Below, piece after piece: positions 1-7,727 of a DNA stretch of 64,000 bases. Both the position numbers and the translations under genes were made by a program. The notes under the pieces are model-generated. The model had not been told where the DNA came from. It saw only the letters and a program-made list of their open reading frames with translations, and did not search any database. The DNA comes from Bacillota bacterium (lineage in GTDB: Bacteria; Bacillota; Clostridia; Acetivibrionales; DTU013), in contig JAEZYU010000103.1 in the NCBI GenBank assembly GCA_023418915.1, forward strand, positions 35,539 through 99,538. Reading direction: 5' to 3'. Numbering within the stretch: position 1 is the stretch's first letter; the number at the start of each line of letters is the position of its first letter.

Positions 1-260
1 TGCTCATCAGTGACTGCATCGCCGCTGAAGGCGTCTATGAAGTTGTCGCCGGATTGGGTTACATCAAAGTAAATATCGCCGCCTTCATTGACAGCATCAA
101 CGATTTCATCATCCAGTGCTTCATCAAAGAAATAATCCATTGAGAAAGCCTTTTCCCCAACCACGACTGTGTTACCGGGCAAAGCAAATACAGGAACTGA
201 CATCGTCAGCAGCATGGTTAGCGCCAAGCCCAGTAATAGCAATTTTTTAGTGACTTTCAT
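1..260 (-). CDS. Secreted protein, N-terminal part (runs off the left edge)
   Basis: The reading frame begins with ATG at 260 on the minus strand, preceded by an AAAGGGGA-type ribosome site, and is still open at base 1, so only about 86 N-terminal residues are visible. Residues 1-27 form a typical signal peptide: a KVTKK basic start, a Leu/Met-rich core and a VFA cleavage site. The mature part begins LPGNTVVVG and is rich in Asp and Glu. It lies downstream of and on the same strand as the SLH protein at 363-2342, so it is probably also an envelope protein. I do not recognise the family, and the C-terminus that would define it is outside the window. Confidence 0.75.
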   Translation of the reverse strand, partial: MKVTKKLLLLGLALTMLLTMSVPVFALPGNTVVVGEKAFSMDYFFDEALDDEIVDAVNEGGDIYFDVTQSGDNFIDAFSGDAVTDE

Positions 261-362
261 GCGTTAAATCCCCTTTCAATTTTTTTGTTTGTTATCCATT
301 ATTTTAAATCAAATGTGATTTTCGCATTTGACCGAATGGATCGTGTAATTCCAATTAACATA

Positions 363-2342
363 TTAGTTTACATCTGCAGTAAAGGTTCCAGCGGTAAGCG
401 CAACTTCAAAACTGCCCAATACGCTGCCCGAGGCATCCAGCAGCTCAAAGACCGCTTTTGTTTTGCCTGTAGCTACAATCTGGAGATAACCACCGATATC
501 TGCAGCTTCACTAGTATCGAGCGATTTGAATGATTTGCCGGCAGTTGCACTCGAAACGATGATTCTGGCGATTTCAAAATTACCAATTGAAGTAATCTTA
601 ACTTCACCGTCTACTTTTTTTGCCTGCACAGGCACCGGAACGATCTCAATCTGGAAGCTGCCTGCAATGAGATCTACCGTGAAGGTACCGACAACGATGC
701 CTGCCTCATCCAGCAGTTCAAAGGCGGTCTCTGTTTTGCCTGTAGCGACAATCTGCAGATACCCGCCGATATCAGCGGTTTCATTGGTGGCGACTGATCT
801 GAAGGATTTACCTTCACTTGCTGCAGATACTATGATCCTGGCAACATCCTGCAATCCTATGGTCGTCAGTTTCACTTCGCCTGTTACTGATTTGGCTGGT
901 GCTTCCACTGCTGTGACTGCAACAAGGAAATCACCGGTTTTCAGATCCACTGTGAATTTTCCAACGACAATGCCGGCGGCATCCAACAGTTCGAAATCAG
1001 CCTTGGATTTACCGGTGGCAACGATTTGGAGATATTCGCCTATCTTAGCTGTTTCATTAGTGTCTACCGATCTGAATGAGGTACCTGTGCTTGCTGATGC
1101 GAGGGTGATCCTGGCTACATCCTGAACACCGATGGTTATGACCTTGATATTGCCGGATGCAATCAGCTCAGCAGCAACTACCTTGACTGTGATTTTGACT
1201 TCTTTGGCAGCACGGCCCTTTGAGTCTTTTACATTGTATGTGAGTATGTACTCGCCGACCTTGGAGGTATCGACATTGTCTTCACCGGTCTTGACGATGC
1301 TGCCGGTAATATCGCCGTCTTCAGGGTCGCTGGCCTTTACGACCGGAGGAGTGAATACATCACCCTGCGTCAGAGTTATAGTATTGTTTTCTATGCCTTC
1401 GACTGTGATAACAGGAGCCTTGTTGGCCGGAGGATTGTAGCCGCCGCCCCCGCTGCTCGAACTGGAAGTGGCTTTCACAACGGTTACTTTGAAGATGGCT
1501 TCTCCGTCAGGATACTTATCCTTCGAAGCTGTAACTGTGATAGTGGCGGAACCTTCTTTTATACCTTTGAGATCCACGTATATGCCTGTTATTGCAGCCG
1601 TTACAATGGTCTCATCACTGCTCTTTACTGAAAGCTCTGCTTCGGCGGGATTAGTCTTGACAGTGATATACTTGTTGGAACCGACGTTCACGGTCTGTTC
1701 ACCGATTTCTTCGATCTCGACACGGAGCAGCCTGTTCAGTGATACGACAGCTTCAGCTCTGGTCAGGTTCTTTTCAGGGTCGAAGCTGCCATCCGGATAG
1801 CCCTGCATGTAGCCGGCCTTTTTTACTGCTCCGATGAAGCCCTTGAAGGATTCTTCGATTTTATCGGCATCGGAGTATTCATCAGCCTCTTCTGCATCCT
1901 CAGTCAGGTTTTTGAGCTTATAGATAATCGCAGCGACTTCCTGTCTTTTGATGTTTTCCCTGAATATAAAGGAGCCGTCCTTAAGTTCGCTTAAATATCC
2001 GGCTTTTTCAGCTTTAGCAACATCACTCCTGAACCAGTCGGTTGCCTTTACATCCTTGAAGGTAACCGGTGCGGTTTCGGTAAAATTGAACAGTCTGTTC
2101 ACCAAAGTTATGAATTCGGCTCTTGTGATGTTGTTGTTCGGCTTGAAAGTGCCATCCGGATATCCTTTGATGAATCCCTGATCAACCCATGCAGTGATCT
2201 CCTTTTCAGCCCAATTGCCGGAAACATCGGTTAGCTCGACTGATGCAGCAAACGCCTGAACAGGGATCATTGCAGTCAGTACCATGACAGTGATCAGCAT
2301 CAGTGCCAGGATACTTTTTGATTTTTTCATGCGGTTGTTCAT
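363..2342 (-). CDS. S-layer homology (SLH) domain surface protein with Ig-like domains and three novel tandem repeats
   Basis: A 659-residue exported protein. Residues 1-33 are a signal peptide ending AFA. Three SLH domains follow (about 36-88, 93-147, 155-208), each with the GYPDGTFKP/TRAE type signature; SLH triplets anchor proteins to secondary cell-wall polymer. Next come a bacterial Ig-like domain (about 210-290), a Ser/Gly linker (291-305) and a DUF5011-like Ig domain (about 308-388, with DPEDGDIT). The last 265 residues are three repeats of about 88 residues that I cannot assign to a family. The start at 2342 follows AAAGGAGGT. A good promoter lies about 330 bases upstream, so the mRNA has a long leader. 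The role is probably structural or adhesive at the cell surface. Confidence 0.93.
   Translation of the reverse strand: MNNRMKKSKSILALMLITVMVLTAMIPVQAFAASVELTDVSGNWAEKEITAWVDQGFIKGYPDGTFKPNNNITRAEFITLVNRLFNFTETAPVTFKDVKATDWFRSDVAKAEKAGYLSELKDGSFIFRENIKRQEVAAIIYKLKNLTEDAEEADEYSDADKIEESFKGFIGAVKKAGYMQGYPDGSFDPEKNLTRAEAVVSLNRLLRVEIEEIGEQTVNVGSNKYITVKTNPAEAELSVKSSDETIVTAAITGIYVDLKGIKEGSATITVTASKDKYPDGEAIFKVTVVKATSSSSSGGGGYNPPANKAPVITVEGIENNTITLTQGDVFTPPVVKASDPEDGDITGSIVKTGEDNVDTSKVGEYILTYNVKDSKGRAAKEVKITVKVVAAELIASGNIKVITIGVQDVARITLASASTGTSFRSVDTNETAKIGEYLQIVATGKSKADFELLDAAGIVVGKFTVDLKTGDFLVAVTAVEAPAKSVTGEVKLTTIGLQDVARIIVSAASEGKSFRSVATNETADIGGYLQIVATGKTETAFELLDEAGIVVGTFTVDLIAGSFQIEIVPVPVQAKKVDGEVKITSIGNFEIARIIVSSATAGKSFKSLDTSEAADIGGYLQIVATGKTKAVFELLDASGSVLGSFEVALTAGTFTADVN
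366..1166 (-). repeat. Three tandem repeats of about 265 bp inside the SLH protein gene
   Basis: Residues 393-659 of the SLH protein consist of three copies of one unit of about 88 residues. Each contains a TIG..(D/E)(V/I)ARI strand, an SFRS/SFKS motif, a (G/E)YLQIVATGK motif and an ELLD..G..(V/L)G segment. Copies 2 and 3 are the most alike, which suggests recent duplication. The repeat reads as a beta-sandwich-like unit, but no known family was recognised. Confidence 0.85.
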
Positions 2343-2668
2343 TTTGATTTTTTACCTCCTTTATTGTTTTGGTGCTTACTGGTGTGTTAAGCTTATACTT
2401 AACCCTTCGTGTGCAGATGGATTGCCTTCTGTCCTCAAAAAGCGGTTAACTCAGGTGCTCTCATTGCTTTAAATGAACTGCAGGGACATTAATGCTTGCA
2501 CCATACATAAATATGAAGCTATATTGCAGGGCAGAAATGCGACAGGTATAAGTTTCTGCTCTGAAGGATTATCCCATGAGGTCACCTCCCTTGTTTCTAC
2601 AGATGGATGTAGTAGCTGCACCTGTAACGATAAAATTTGATGTGGCATCTTACAAATAATACCATCCT
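2343..2668 (-). other. Long untranslated leader of the SLH protein gene
   Basis: There is no gene in this stretch of about 330 bases. Read on the minus strand it contains a hairpin with GCAGAAA/TTTCTGC arms near 2530-2560. Near 2568-2588 a strong ribosome site (GGGAGGTGA) stands before ATG-GGA-TAA, a start-Gly-stop mini-frame. I could not match it to a c-di-GMP, c-di-AMP or other riboswitch consensus. Confidence 0.4.
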
Positions 2669-2674
2669 TGGAAA

Positions 2675-2703
2675 ATTATATACATTTCCCACGCTAAATT
2701 CAA
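2675..2703 (-). promoter_or_regulatory. Sigma-A type promoter for the SLH protein gene
   Basis: On the minus strand TTGAAT (2703-2698), a 17-base spacer and TATAAT (2680-2675) form a near-consensus promoter pointing at the SLH gene. Transcription would start near 2668. Confidence 0.6.
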
Positions 2704-2863
2704 TTACAAAATTCTTACAAATATGGAAGTATACTTTAAGTTAGATTAAATTAAATCACCAAGATGGAGGAGCCTGTATATAAATCCGGGAAATCTTATC
2801 TGTTTAGGCTACTTATTTACATATGTCTACAACTGCTTAATTATTACCGGATGTGAAAATAAA

Positions 2864-3142
2864 TCACAGGTCATCTGAGAGGCGGCTGATTCTGACCTTC
2901 CTGCTGATACGCATCAGTTTGTCCAGGTCCTTCAGATCTTTAAGATCATACTTCCTGCAGCATTTTTTACAAACTGAGCGGCAGCCCTTGTAGCCTGGAT
3001 TTATTGCCACAGCCTTGTGTATCTTGAAAAATGGCCTGAATTTTTTCCTGCTGCAGCATGAACACAGAGGAAACATATCAGGTATATAAAAAAATGAAAG
3101 GATTACGAAGAATACAACAATCACTAAAAGCAGCTTTCTCAC
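2864..3142 (-). CDS. Small membrane-anchored cysteine-rich protein
   Basis: A 92-residue protein starting with GTG at 3142 after a GGGGG-type ribosome site. Residues 3-22 form one strongly hydrophobic membrane segment. The rest is basic and carries cysteines in two groups, CSCC near 27-30 and C...C..CC near 54-62, then a KDLKDLDKL stretch. The cysteine spacing could bind a metal or form disulfides, but no family is recognised. It stands alone between the SLH leader and the SASP gene. Confidence 0.6.
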   Translation of the reverse strand: MRKLLLVIVVFFVILSFFYIPDMFPLCSCCSRKKFRPFFKIHKAVAINPGYKGCRSVCKKCCRKYDLKDLKDLDKLMRISRKVRISRLSDDL

Positions 3143-3220
3143 AAAAATCGCCCCCTTAAAAAATATTTTGGGAGCGGGAGCTTTATGCAGAAAAAATTAG
3201 AAGAGCCGGCAATAAAAAAG

Positions 3221-3253
3221 CACAAGGGCTGCCGAATATCGACAGCCCTTGTG
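3221..3253 (-). terminator. Rho-independent terminator of the SASP gene
   Basis: An 11-bp perfect stem CACAAGGGCTG/CAGCCCTTGTG with a short loop is followed on the minus strand by a run of Ts. It sits 36 bases after the SASP stop codon. Confidence 0.85.
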
Positions 3254-3288
3254 TTTAGATGAGTTTGTTTATGATCTTGTTGTGTTTG

Positions 3289-3480
3289 TTACTTTCTTTC
3301 CAATTGATAAGTGTTTCCGGTGTAAGCTTCAAAAACCTTTTTGACAATGTTGCCGCCTATCTTTCCGGCGTCTCTCGATGCGAGGTCGCCATTGTAGCCC
3401 TGCTTCAGGTTTACTCCAACCTGGCTGGCTATTTCATACTTCATGTTTTCAAAAGCCGTCTTGCTCCTGTTGTTTGCCAT
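3289..3480 (-). CDS. Alpha/beta-type small acid-soluble spore protein (SASP)
   Basis: A 63-residue protein with the SASP signature: KYEIASQVGV around the germination-protease cleavage site, followed by GDLASRDAGKIGGN and a C-terminal AYTGN-like end. These proteins coat and protect DNA in the dormant spore and are degraded by GPR at germination. The start ATG at 3480 follows GGAGGG. A CATAATA sequence on the minus strand at 3537-3531 resembles a forespore sigma-G/F -10 element, but the -35 is not convincing. The length matches the family. It is direct evidence that the organism sporulates. Confidence 0.95.
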   Translation of the reverse strand: MANNRSKTAFENMKYEIASQVGVNLKQGYNGDLASRDAGKIGGNIVKKVFEAYTGNTYQLERK

Positions 3481-3584
3481 ATAGTTCCCTCCTCGATATT
3501 TTTTCGCCGCCGTTTTGTTTTGCAGCGCACTATTATGATTTGTAAAGCAATTCAGATTTATAACGGTAAATAATGTTATGGAAA

Positions 3585-3821
3585 CTAATCCTCTGTTTCA
3601 GCTGCGGGAGCTGACCTGAACAGCAGAGATATCGTATATAGGCCTGCAATGCCGACCAGAGCGAAAATGATCCTGCTGAATATAGACATGTTTCCACTGA
3701 ATAAGTTGCCTCCGAAAATCGCTGTTACAAGATCATAGCCTGCGATACCGACCAACAGCCAGTTCAAAGCGCCGATGATGACAAGTACAAGAGCAAGTCT
3801 GTCCATAGGTGTCCTATTCAT
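3585..3821 (-). CDS. DUF378 family small membrane protein
   Basis: A 78-residue protein with two membrane segments (about 8-30 and 46-67). The DRLALVLVIIGALNWLLVG start and the conserved GL..GYDLV..IFGG region are typical of the DUF378 (YuzA-like) family. Function is unknown in the family. AAAGGAGAT lies at good distance before ATG 3821. No operon partner is evident. Confidence 0.88.
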   Translation of the reverse strand: MNRTPMDRLALVLVIIGALNWLLVGIAGYDLVTAIFGGNLFSGNMSIFSRIIFALVGIAGLYTISLLFRSAPAAETED

Positions 3822-3874
3822 TCATATATCTCCTTTGCTTTTTATTGTAATATTATTCCCGATGGTTTCTGATA

Positions 3875-4042
3875 TCATTCACATGATGTTCTGAGATTTG
3901 AGTCTGTTTTGCTCTTATTGGGTTTTTCTTCAAAAAAAACGCAGTCCGTGTCAACAGACAGAGTACCTGAGACGGCATCTTCAAGCATGCATTTGCCATC
4001 GTGCTGATGTTTGCAGTTCAAGGAGCAGTTGATCGTCGTCAT
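3875..4042 (-). CDS. Small clostridial CxxxC/CxxxxxxxC protein (55 aa)
   Basis: ATG at 4042 follows GGGAGG and opens a 55-codon frame beginning MTTINCSLNCKHQHDGKC. It has Cys6, Cys10, Cys18, Cys34 and a late Cys53. This N-terminal pattern (a Cys pair, a His/Asp/Gly turn, then KC) is common in short clostridial proteins, some of which carry a misleading 'hydroxymyristoyl-ACP dehydratase' label. Metal binding is likely by pattern; the true function is unknown. It is too short to stand out by length alone, but the ribosome site and the family pattern support it. Confidence 0.65.
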   Translation of the reverse strand: MTTINCSLNCKHQHDGKCMLEDAVSGTLSVDTDCVFFEEKPNKSKTDSNLRTSCE

Positions 4043-4147
4043 GATGGGCCTCCCTGATGTTTACCTTTTATTGACTTAATGTTTTGAATTATCTTCTCTG
4101 AATTGTTATTGTTTCAAAAATTCAATAAATAATTCACTGACAAAACA

Positions 4148-4179
4148 AAAAGGCCGGGGCGTGGAGCCGCCGGCCTTTT
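4148..4179. terminator. Bidirectional rho-independent terminator
   Basis: AAAAGGCCGG pairs with CCGGCCTTTT, with T-rich flanks on both strands. A second GC-rich hairpin (AACCGCCG/CGGCGGTT, 4188-4217) follows directly. Confidence 0.7.
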
Positions 4180-4354
4180 ATTTAAATAACCGCCGCCAGC
4201 CGCGGCTGACGGCGGTTAGTACTGATTTCACTTTGTATATTATGTATATATGTTTTTATTTGTGCCATATTGGATAAACTTTATTCATATTTTCGCAATA
4301 TGCTGTCATTTTTGGCTTATTGACATGTTCTGCGTGCATGGTGTAGATTTGAAT

Positions 4355-4388
4355 AAACGAAAAATTTTCTTTGAAACGTAGTGTTATA
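4355..4388 (+). repeat. Dispersed intergenic repeat, copy A
   Basis: It contains CGAAAAATTTTCTTTGAAAC followed by GTAGTGTTATA, closely matching copies near 5265-5312, 35524-35556 and 36235-36270. It overlaps the TTG that would otherwise look like the start of the next gene. Confidence 0.7.
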
Positions 4389-4427
4389 AAGCAGTTAGTA
4401 AATGAAAATCCATTGCCGGAGGACATT

Positions 4428-5195
4428 ATGAGATATGTTGAAAATCCCAATCTGCCAAGCGGGCTTGTAAGTCTTGCAGCCGTCGACAGCCGTATTTCCG
4501 CCGATGCCGAAAACAGGCTGAGGGAGCTGGGAGTTGAAATACTGAAGCTTGGCCCGCATCCTGATCTGTACGATGCGGTTTCCTGCCATCCTGACATGAT
4601 GCTTCACCATCTGGGAGGAAGCAGGATAGTATATGCACCAGGTACTGATGCCAGGGCTATCGCAAAGCTTGAAGAACTTGGATTTCTTATGATAAAGGGT
4701 GACAGCCTGCTAACTCCTTCATATCCTTATGATATTGCATATAATGCCGCACGGGTCGGCAAATGGTATTTTCATAACCTTAAATATACAGACAGATACA
4801 TGAGGGAGCAGCTGGACATCCTTGGGATCGAACCTGTTCACGTGGCTCAGGGATATACCAAATGCTCTGTCCTTCCCGTAAACGACAATTCTATCATTAC
4901 GACCGATACCGGGATAGCCAGGGCTGCTGAAAAGAAGGGAATCGATGCTCTGCTGCTCGAGTGCGATGAATCCATACGCTTGCCCGGACTTAATCATGGC
5001 TTCATAGGAGGAGCCTGTGGCTTGATATCCAATACAATATGTGCTGTCAATGGTCTTGTCCAAAAACTCAAATTTTCTGAGCGCATGCTTTCATTTCTTT
5101 CAGAAAGAAAAATTTCCATAAAAGAGATTTCCGAAAGCTCTGTCACAGATATCGGATCCATCGTTCCGTTAATGTTGGCTGATCACGGTAACTAA
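4428..5195 (+). CDS. Conserved clostridial DUF6873-like protein (GME/deiminase-like fold)
   Basis: A protein of 255 residues. An upstream TTG at 4371 is in frame but lies inside a dispersed repeat and has no ribosome site. ATG 4428 has GGAGG five bases before it, so I place the start there (MRYVENPNLPSG). The sequence resembles the clostridial DUF6873 family, which is thought to share the guanidino-group-modifying enzyme fold. Conserved-looking stretches are AAVDSRIS, CHPDMMLHH, YTKCSVLPV, TDTGIA and the GFIGGACG loop with Cys near 205. His and Cys positions fit a hydrolase, but no substrate is known. It is a single gene followed by a repeat-rich spacer. Confidence 0.7.
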   Translation: MRYVENPNLPSGLVSLAAVDSRISADAENRLRELGVEILKLGPHPDLYDAVSCHPDMMLHHLGGSRIVYAPGTDARAIAKLEELGFLMIKGDSLLTPSYPYDIAYNAARVGKWYFHNLKYTDRYMREQLDILGIEPVHVAQGYTKCSVLPVNDNSIITTDTGIARAAEKKGIDALLLECDESIRLPGLNHGFIGGACGLISNTICAVNGLVQKLKFSERMLSFLSERKISIKEISESSVTDIGSIVPLMLADHGN

Positions 5196-5216
5196 CCACG
5201 CCCGATTACATATAAT

Positions 5217-5330
5217 ATATAATGAGGCGATAGATATTCCGACACGCTAAACACTGCTGAGGAACGAAAAATTTTCTACAAACGAAAAAATTCCTTTGAA
5301 ACGAGGTGTTATAGCGGAGCGATAGATTTC
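5217..5330 (+). repeat. Dispersed intergenic repeat, copy B (composite)
   Basis: It starts with an AATGAGGCGATAGATATTCC segment (5220-5240), then has two overlapping AACGAAAAA(A)TT blocks and CTTTGAAACGAGGTGTTATA, then GCGGAGCGATAGATTTC (5313-5330). It holds all parts of the repeat family in one place. Confidence 0.7.
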
Positions 5331-5464
5331 TGGGTGGAGGTGTATCTGTCGATAAAAAGGCAAAAACAGGAATATATGTAAAATACATGGCATAATTTGC
5401 ATATACCCTGTGCTGCATACAACATTTTGCTTGGACATATACTAGCACTTGAAGGGATGTGAAG

Positions 5465-6382
5465 TTGATGCAGTTTCTTTGCATTGGAGTAAACGGCAGC
5501 GCTGATGTGGTAATGCAGCATATAAATGAGGAACTCCGGCAACTGAAAAGCAAGAAGATCAGTTATTCCATCAATGAAATAAATTCTGAAGGCTCGGCTT
5601 CCATAATCTGCACAATCAATGACGGCAGATCTTATCGTGAGAAATCCCTGGAATCTTACAAGATCCTCAAAACTTATATATCGAATGCTCTGGCAGACTA
5701 TATAATCAGGCAATATGAGGAAAGGCTTATCACAAGGATCATAAACAGCAATTTCTGCTACTTTAACGCCGCAGAAAAAAGGGAAATATTGACCAGAGCG
5801 CTCAATGTCATCAGAAACGAAGACAAGACTTTTATTAACAGTCTCTTTCAGATCAGAAGAAGGAATGTGATCGTCAGACGGTTAATGGATTACTTTGACA
5901 ATTCCAACAGCATTATTCTGGACGGATTTGTGAACTTTCGGCTGAAAGACTATATAAAGGATCTGGAAGAGGTTGTTGACAAGGCTGTCGATGATTTTCT
6001 GATGGACAGAGAATATAGGGAATTTATAAGATTATTAAGATATTTTGTAGAGATCCAAGAACCAAAAATCGACACAGTACATGTCATTGTCGGTTATGAC
6101 AACAAATACATGCTTTTGGATGGCTCCAAGAAGGAAATAACCAATGAATGCATACAGGAGTATGTGAATGAGATAAACGAAGGAGAGATCAACTATGACG
6201 ATCTTCTTGTCAGCTCGCTGATAACTTTCGCACCGCGAAAAATAATCATACACAGTATGGGTCAGTTCAGGAACAAAGAGCTGATGGAGACGATAAAGAA
6301 CGTGTTTTACGGCAGAGTTGTCATATGTCAGGGTTGCGACGTATGCTCGATGAAAATGGTCAAAAGCGAAACAAAAAAGTGA
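5465..6382 (+). CDS. ytxC: YtxC-family sporulation protein
   Basis: A protein of about 305 residues matching the YtxC-like family of spore-formers. The N-terminus holds an SINEI...ASIICTI segment, the centre a helical region with Y..F...EKREIL, and the C-terminus the typical SSLITFAPRKIIIH block followed by a Cys-containing VICQGCDVC tail. The exact function is unknown; the family is restricted to spore-formers. GAAGGG gives best spacing to TTG 5465; GTG 5459 and ATG 5468 are also in frame. It stands alone and is followed by a terminator. Confidence 0.85.
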   Translation: MMQFLCIGVNGSADVVMQHINEELRQLKSKKISYSINEINSEGSASIICTINDGRSYREKSLESYKILKTYISNALADYIIRQYEERLITRIINSNFCYFNAAEKREILTRALNVIRNEDKTFINSLFQIRRRNVIVRRLMDYFDNSNSIILDGFVNFRLKDYIKDLEEVVDKAVDDFLMDREYREFIRLLRYFVEIQEPKIDTVHVIVGYDNKYMLLDGSKKEITNECIQEYVNEINEGEINYDDLLVSSLITFAPRKIIIHSMGQFRNKELMETIKNVFYGRVVICQGCDVCSMKMVKSETKK

Positions 6383-6447
6383 TCCTGAGGGCTTGATTTG
6401 ACTGGAAGCAGCGTCTTAAGAATTTAATACATTTGAATGGAAATTTT

Positions 6448-6473
6448 GGGCTTGAAGAAAAGCCCTCTTTTTA
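6448..6473 (+). terminator. Rho-independent terminator after ytxC
   Basis: GGGCTT/AAGCCC stem with a short loop, followed by TCTTTTTAT. Confidence 0.7.
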
Positions 6474-6526
6474 TGACATAAAAAACCAATCTAATTGAAA
6501 TTTTTACAAAAATTTTTAATATTATA

Positions 6527-6554
6527 TTGACAATTATGTTTTAGGTGATAAAAT
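6527..6554 (+). promoter_or_regulatory. Sigma-A promoter upstream of the small transcript and P-loop gene
   Basis: Perfect TTGACA (6527-6532), a 16-base spacer and TAAAAT (6549-6554). The flanks are very AT-rich. Confidence 0.7.
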
Positions 6555-6559
6555 ATACG

Positions 6560-6728
6560 TGTAACACAATATAGAGTATAAACATTAAGAAAGAAGTACA
6601 TAATATAGTTAAAAAAGTTTTAATATTTTACTAATGATAAAAAGCTAAAAGACACGAACGAGAAGAAACAACAAGCGTACAAATGAAGAGATCCGGGGAA
6701 AGAAAAGAGAGTCATTGACTCTCTTTTT
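6560..6728 (+). ncRNA. Candidate small RNA or attenuated leader
   Basis: A stretch of about 165 bases bounded by a good promoter (6527-6554) and a strong terminator (AGAGAGT/ACTCTCT stem and T-run, 6704-6728). It has no convincing open frame; the only one is an 11-codon frame at 6683 without a ribosome site. It may be a free small RNA, or a leader controlling read-through into the P-loop gene at 6814. Confidence 0.35.
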
Positions 6729-6813
6729 CCCATTTTACCCGCATTTTCATTGCGGGTACATCAACCATCTGATAAGATATATGCTAAAGATAATTGTTCG
6801 GGAGGTTGACCGT

Positions 6814-7632
6814 TTGCGGATAGTTGGTTTTATAGGTGCCAGCGGCACCGGAAAAAGTCATAGGGCTTCGTGGGTCGCCAAGGAAAGAGGAATTGAGTAT
6901 ATAATTGACGATGGTCTTTTCATAAGGGAAAATCAGGTGCTCGCCGGATCATCTGCCAAAAAGGAAAAAACCAGGATAGGTTCTATAAAGCATGCGCTTT
7001 TTTCAGATGAAACGCATGCGGATGAAGTAATGGGCTCCATCAGGCGCAACAGGCCGGAAGCAATACTGATACTGGGAACATCAGAGGGTATGGTGGAAAG
7101 GATAGCTGAGAGGCTGAAGCTGCCTTCAGTTAGTGAAAAGGTCTTCATTGAAGATGTGGCGGATGAATTTGAGATCAAGCAGGCTGTCGCCACAAGGAGA
7201 GAACAGGGAAAGCATGTCATACCCGTTCCAACATTTGAAATAAAGAAAGACTTTTCGGGATATTTTCTGGATCCGCTGCGTATCTTTCGCCGAAAAGGTA
7301 AGATAAGCTTTCAGCTGGATGATGAAAAATCAGTCGTAAGGCCTACTTTCAGTTATCTGGGCAGCTATACCATATCAGACTATACTGTATATCAGATTGT
7401 CGAATACGTTGTGACAGGAATCGAGGGTATTAGCAAAATATCGCGGTTCAGGGCGGAGAACCACCCCGACGGCACTTTTATGGAAATTGACCTGGTCATG
7501 CTCTATGGCTTCCCGATACGAGCTCTTATCAAGGAGCTTCAGCAAAGAACCATCGAAGAGGTTGAAAAGCTTACGGCGCTTAACATCAAGCAGTTCAACG
7601 TCACAGTCAAAAGCCTTGTAATAAAGCAGTGA
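6814..7632 (+). CDS. P-loop NTPase with a C-terminal Asp23/Gls24-like domain
   Basis: A protein of 272 residues. I choose TTG 6814 because GGGAGG lies eight bases upstream and the protein then begins directly with the first beta strand and Walker A (RIVGFIGASGTGKS). The N-terminal half (to about 165) looks like a small nucleotide-binding domain. The C-terminal about 100 residues (YLGSYTISDYTVYQIVEYV..., ending FNVTVKSLVI) resemble the Asp23/Gls24 envelope-stress fold. Such a pairing is found in a conserved clostridial family without known function. An upstream ATG would add 33 residues with no ribosome site. Confidence 0.7.
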   Translation: MRIVGFIGASGTGKSHRASWVAKERGIEYIIDDGLFIRENQVLAGSSAKKEKTRIGSIKHALFSDETHADEVMGSIRRNRPEAILILGTSEGMVERIAERLKLPSVSEKVFIEDVADEFEIKQAVATRREQGKHVIPVPTFEIKKDFSGYFLDPLRIFRRKGKISFQLDDEKSVVRPTFSYLGSYTISDYTVYQIVEYVVTGIEGISKISRFRAENHPDGTFMEIDLVMLYGFPIRALIKELQQRTIEEVEKLTALNIKQFNVTVKSLVIKQ

Positions 7633-7727
7633 ATACATCTCCCATCTTCGTTGAAGCGCAGCTGGAGCAATGAAGTTTTTCTGTAATCATCCTGTTATAG
7701 TATAAAGTATTTACCAGGAGGCGTCAT

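Noticed and set aside
526..1125. A 199-codon plus-strand open frame opposite the SLH repeats
   Set aside because: It mirrors the repeated coding DNA of the minus-strand gene; composition and lack of a ribosome site mark it as a shadow.
5206..5713. Minus-strand open frames upstream of and overlapping ytxC
   Set aside because: They lie in dispersed-repeat DNA and opposite a conserved gene, with no ribosome site or recognisable domain.
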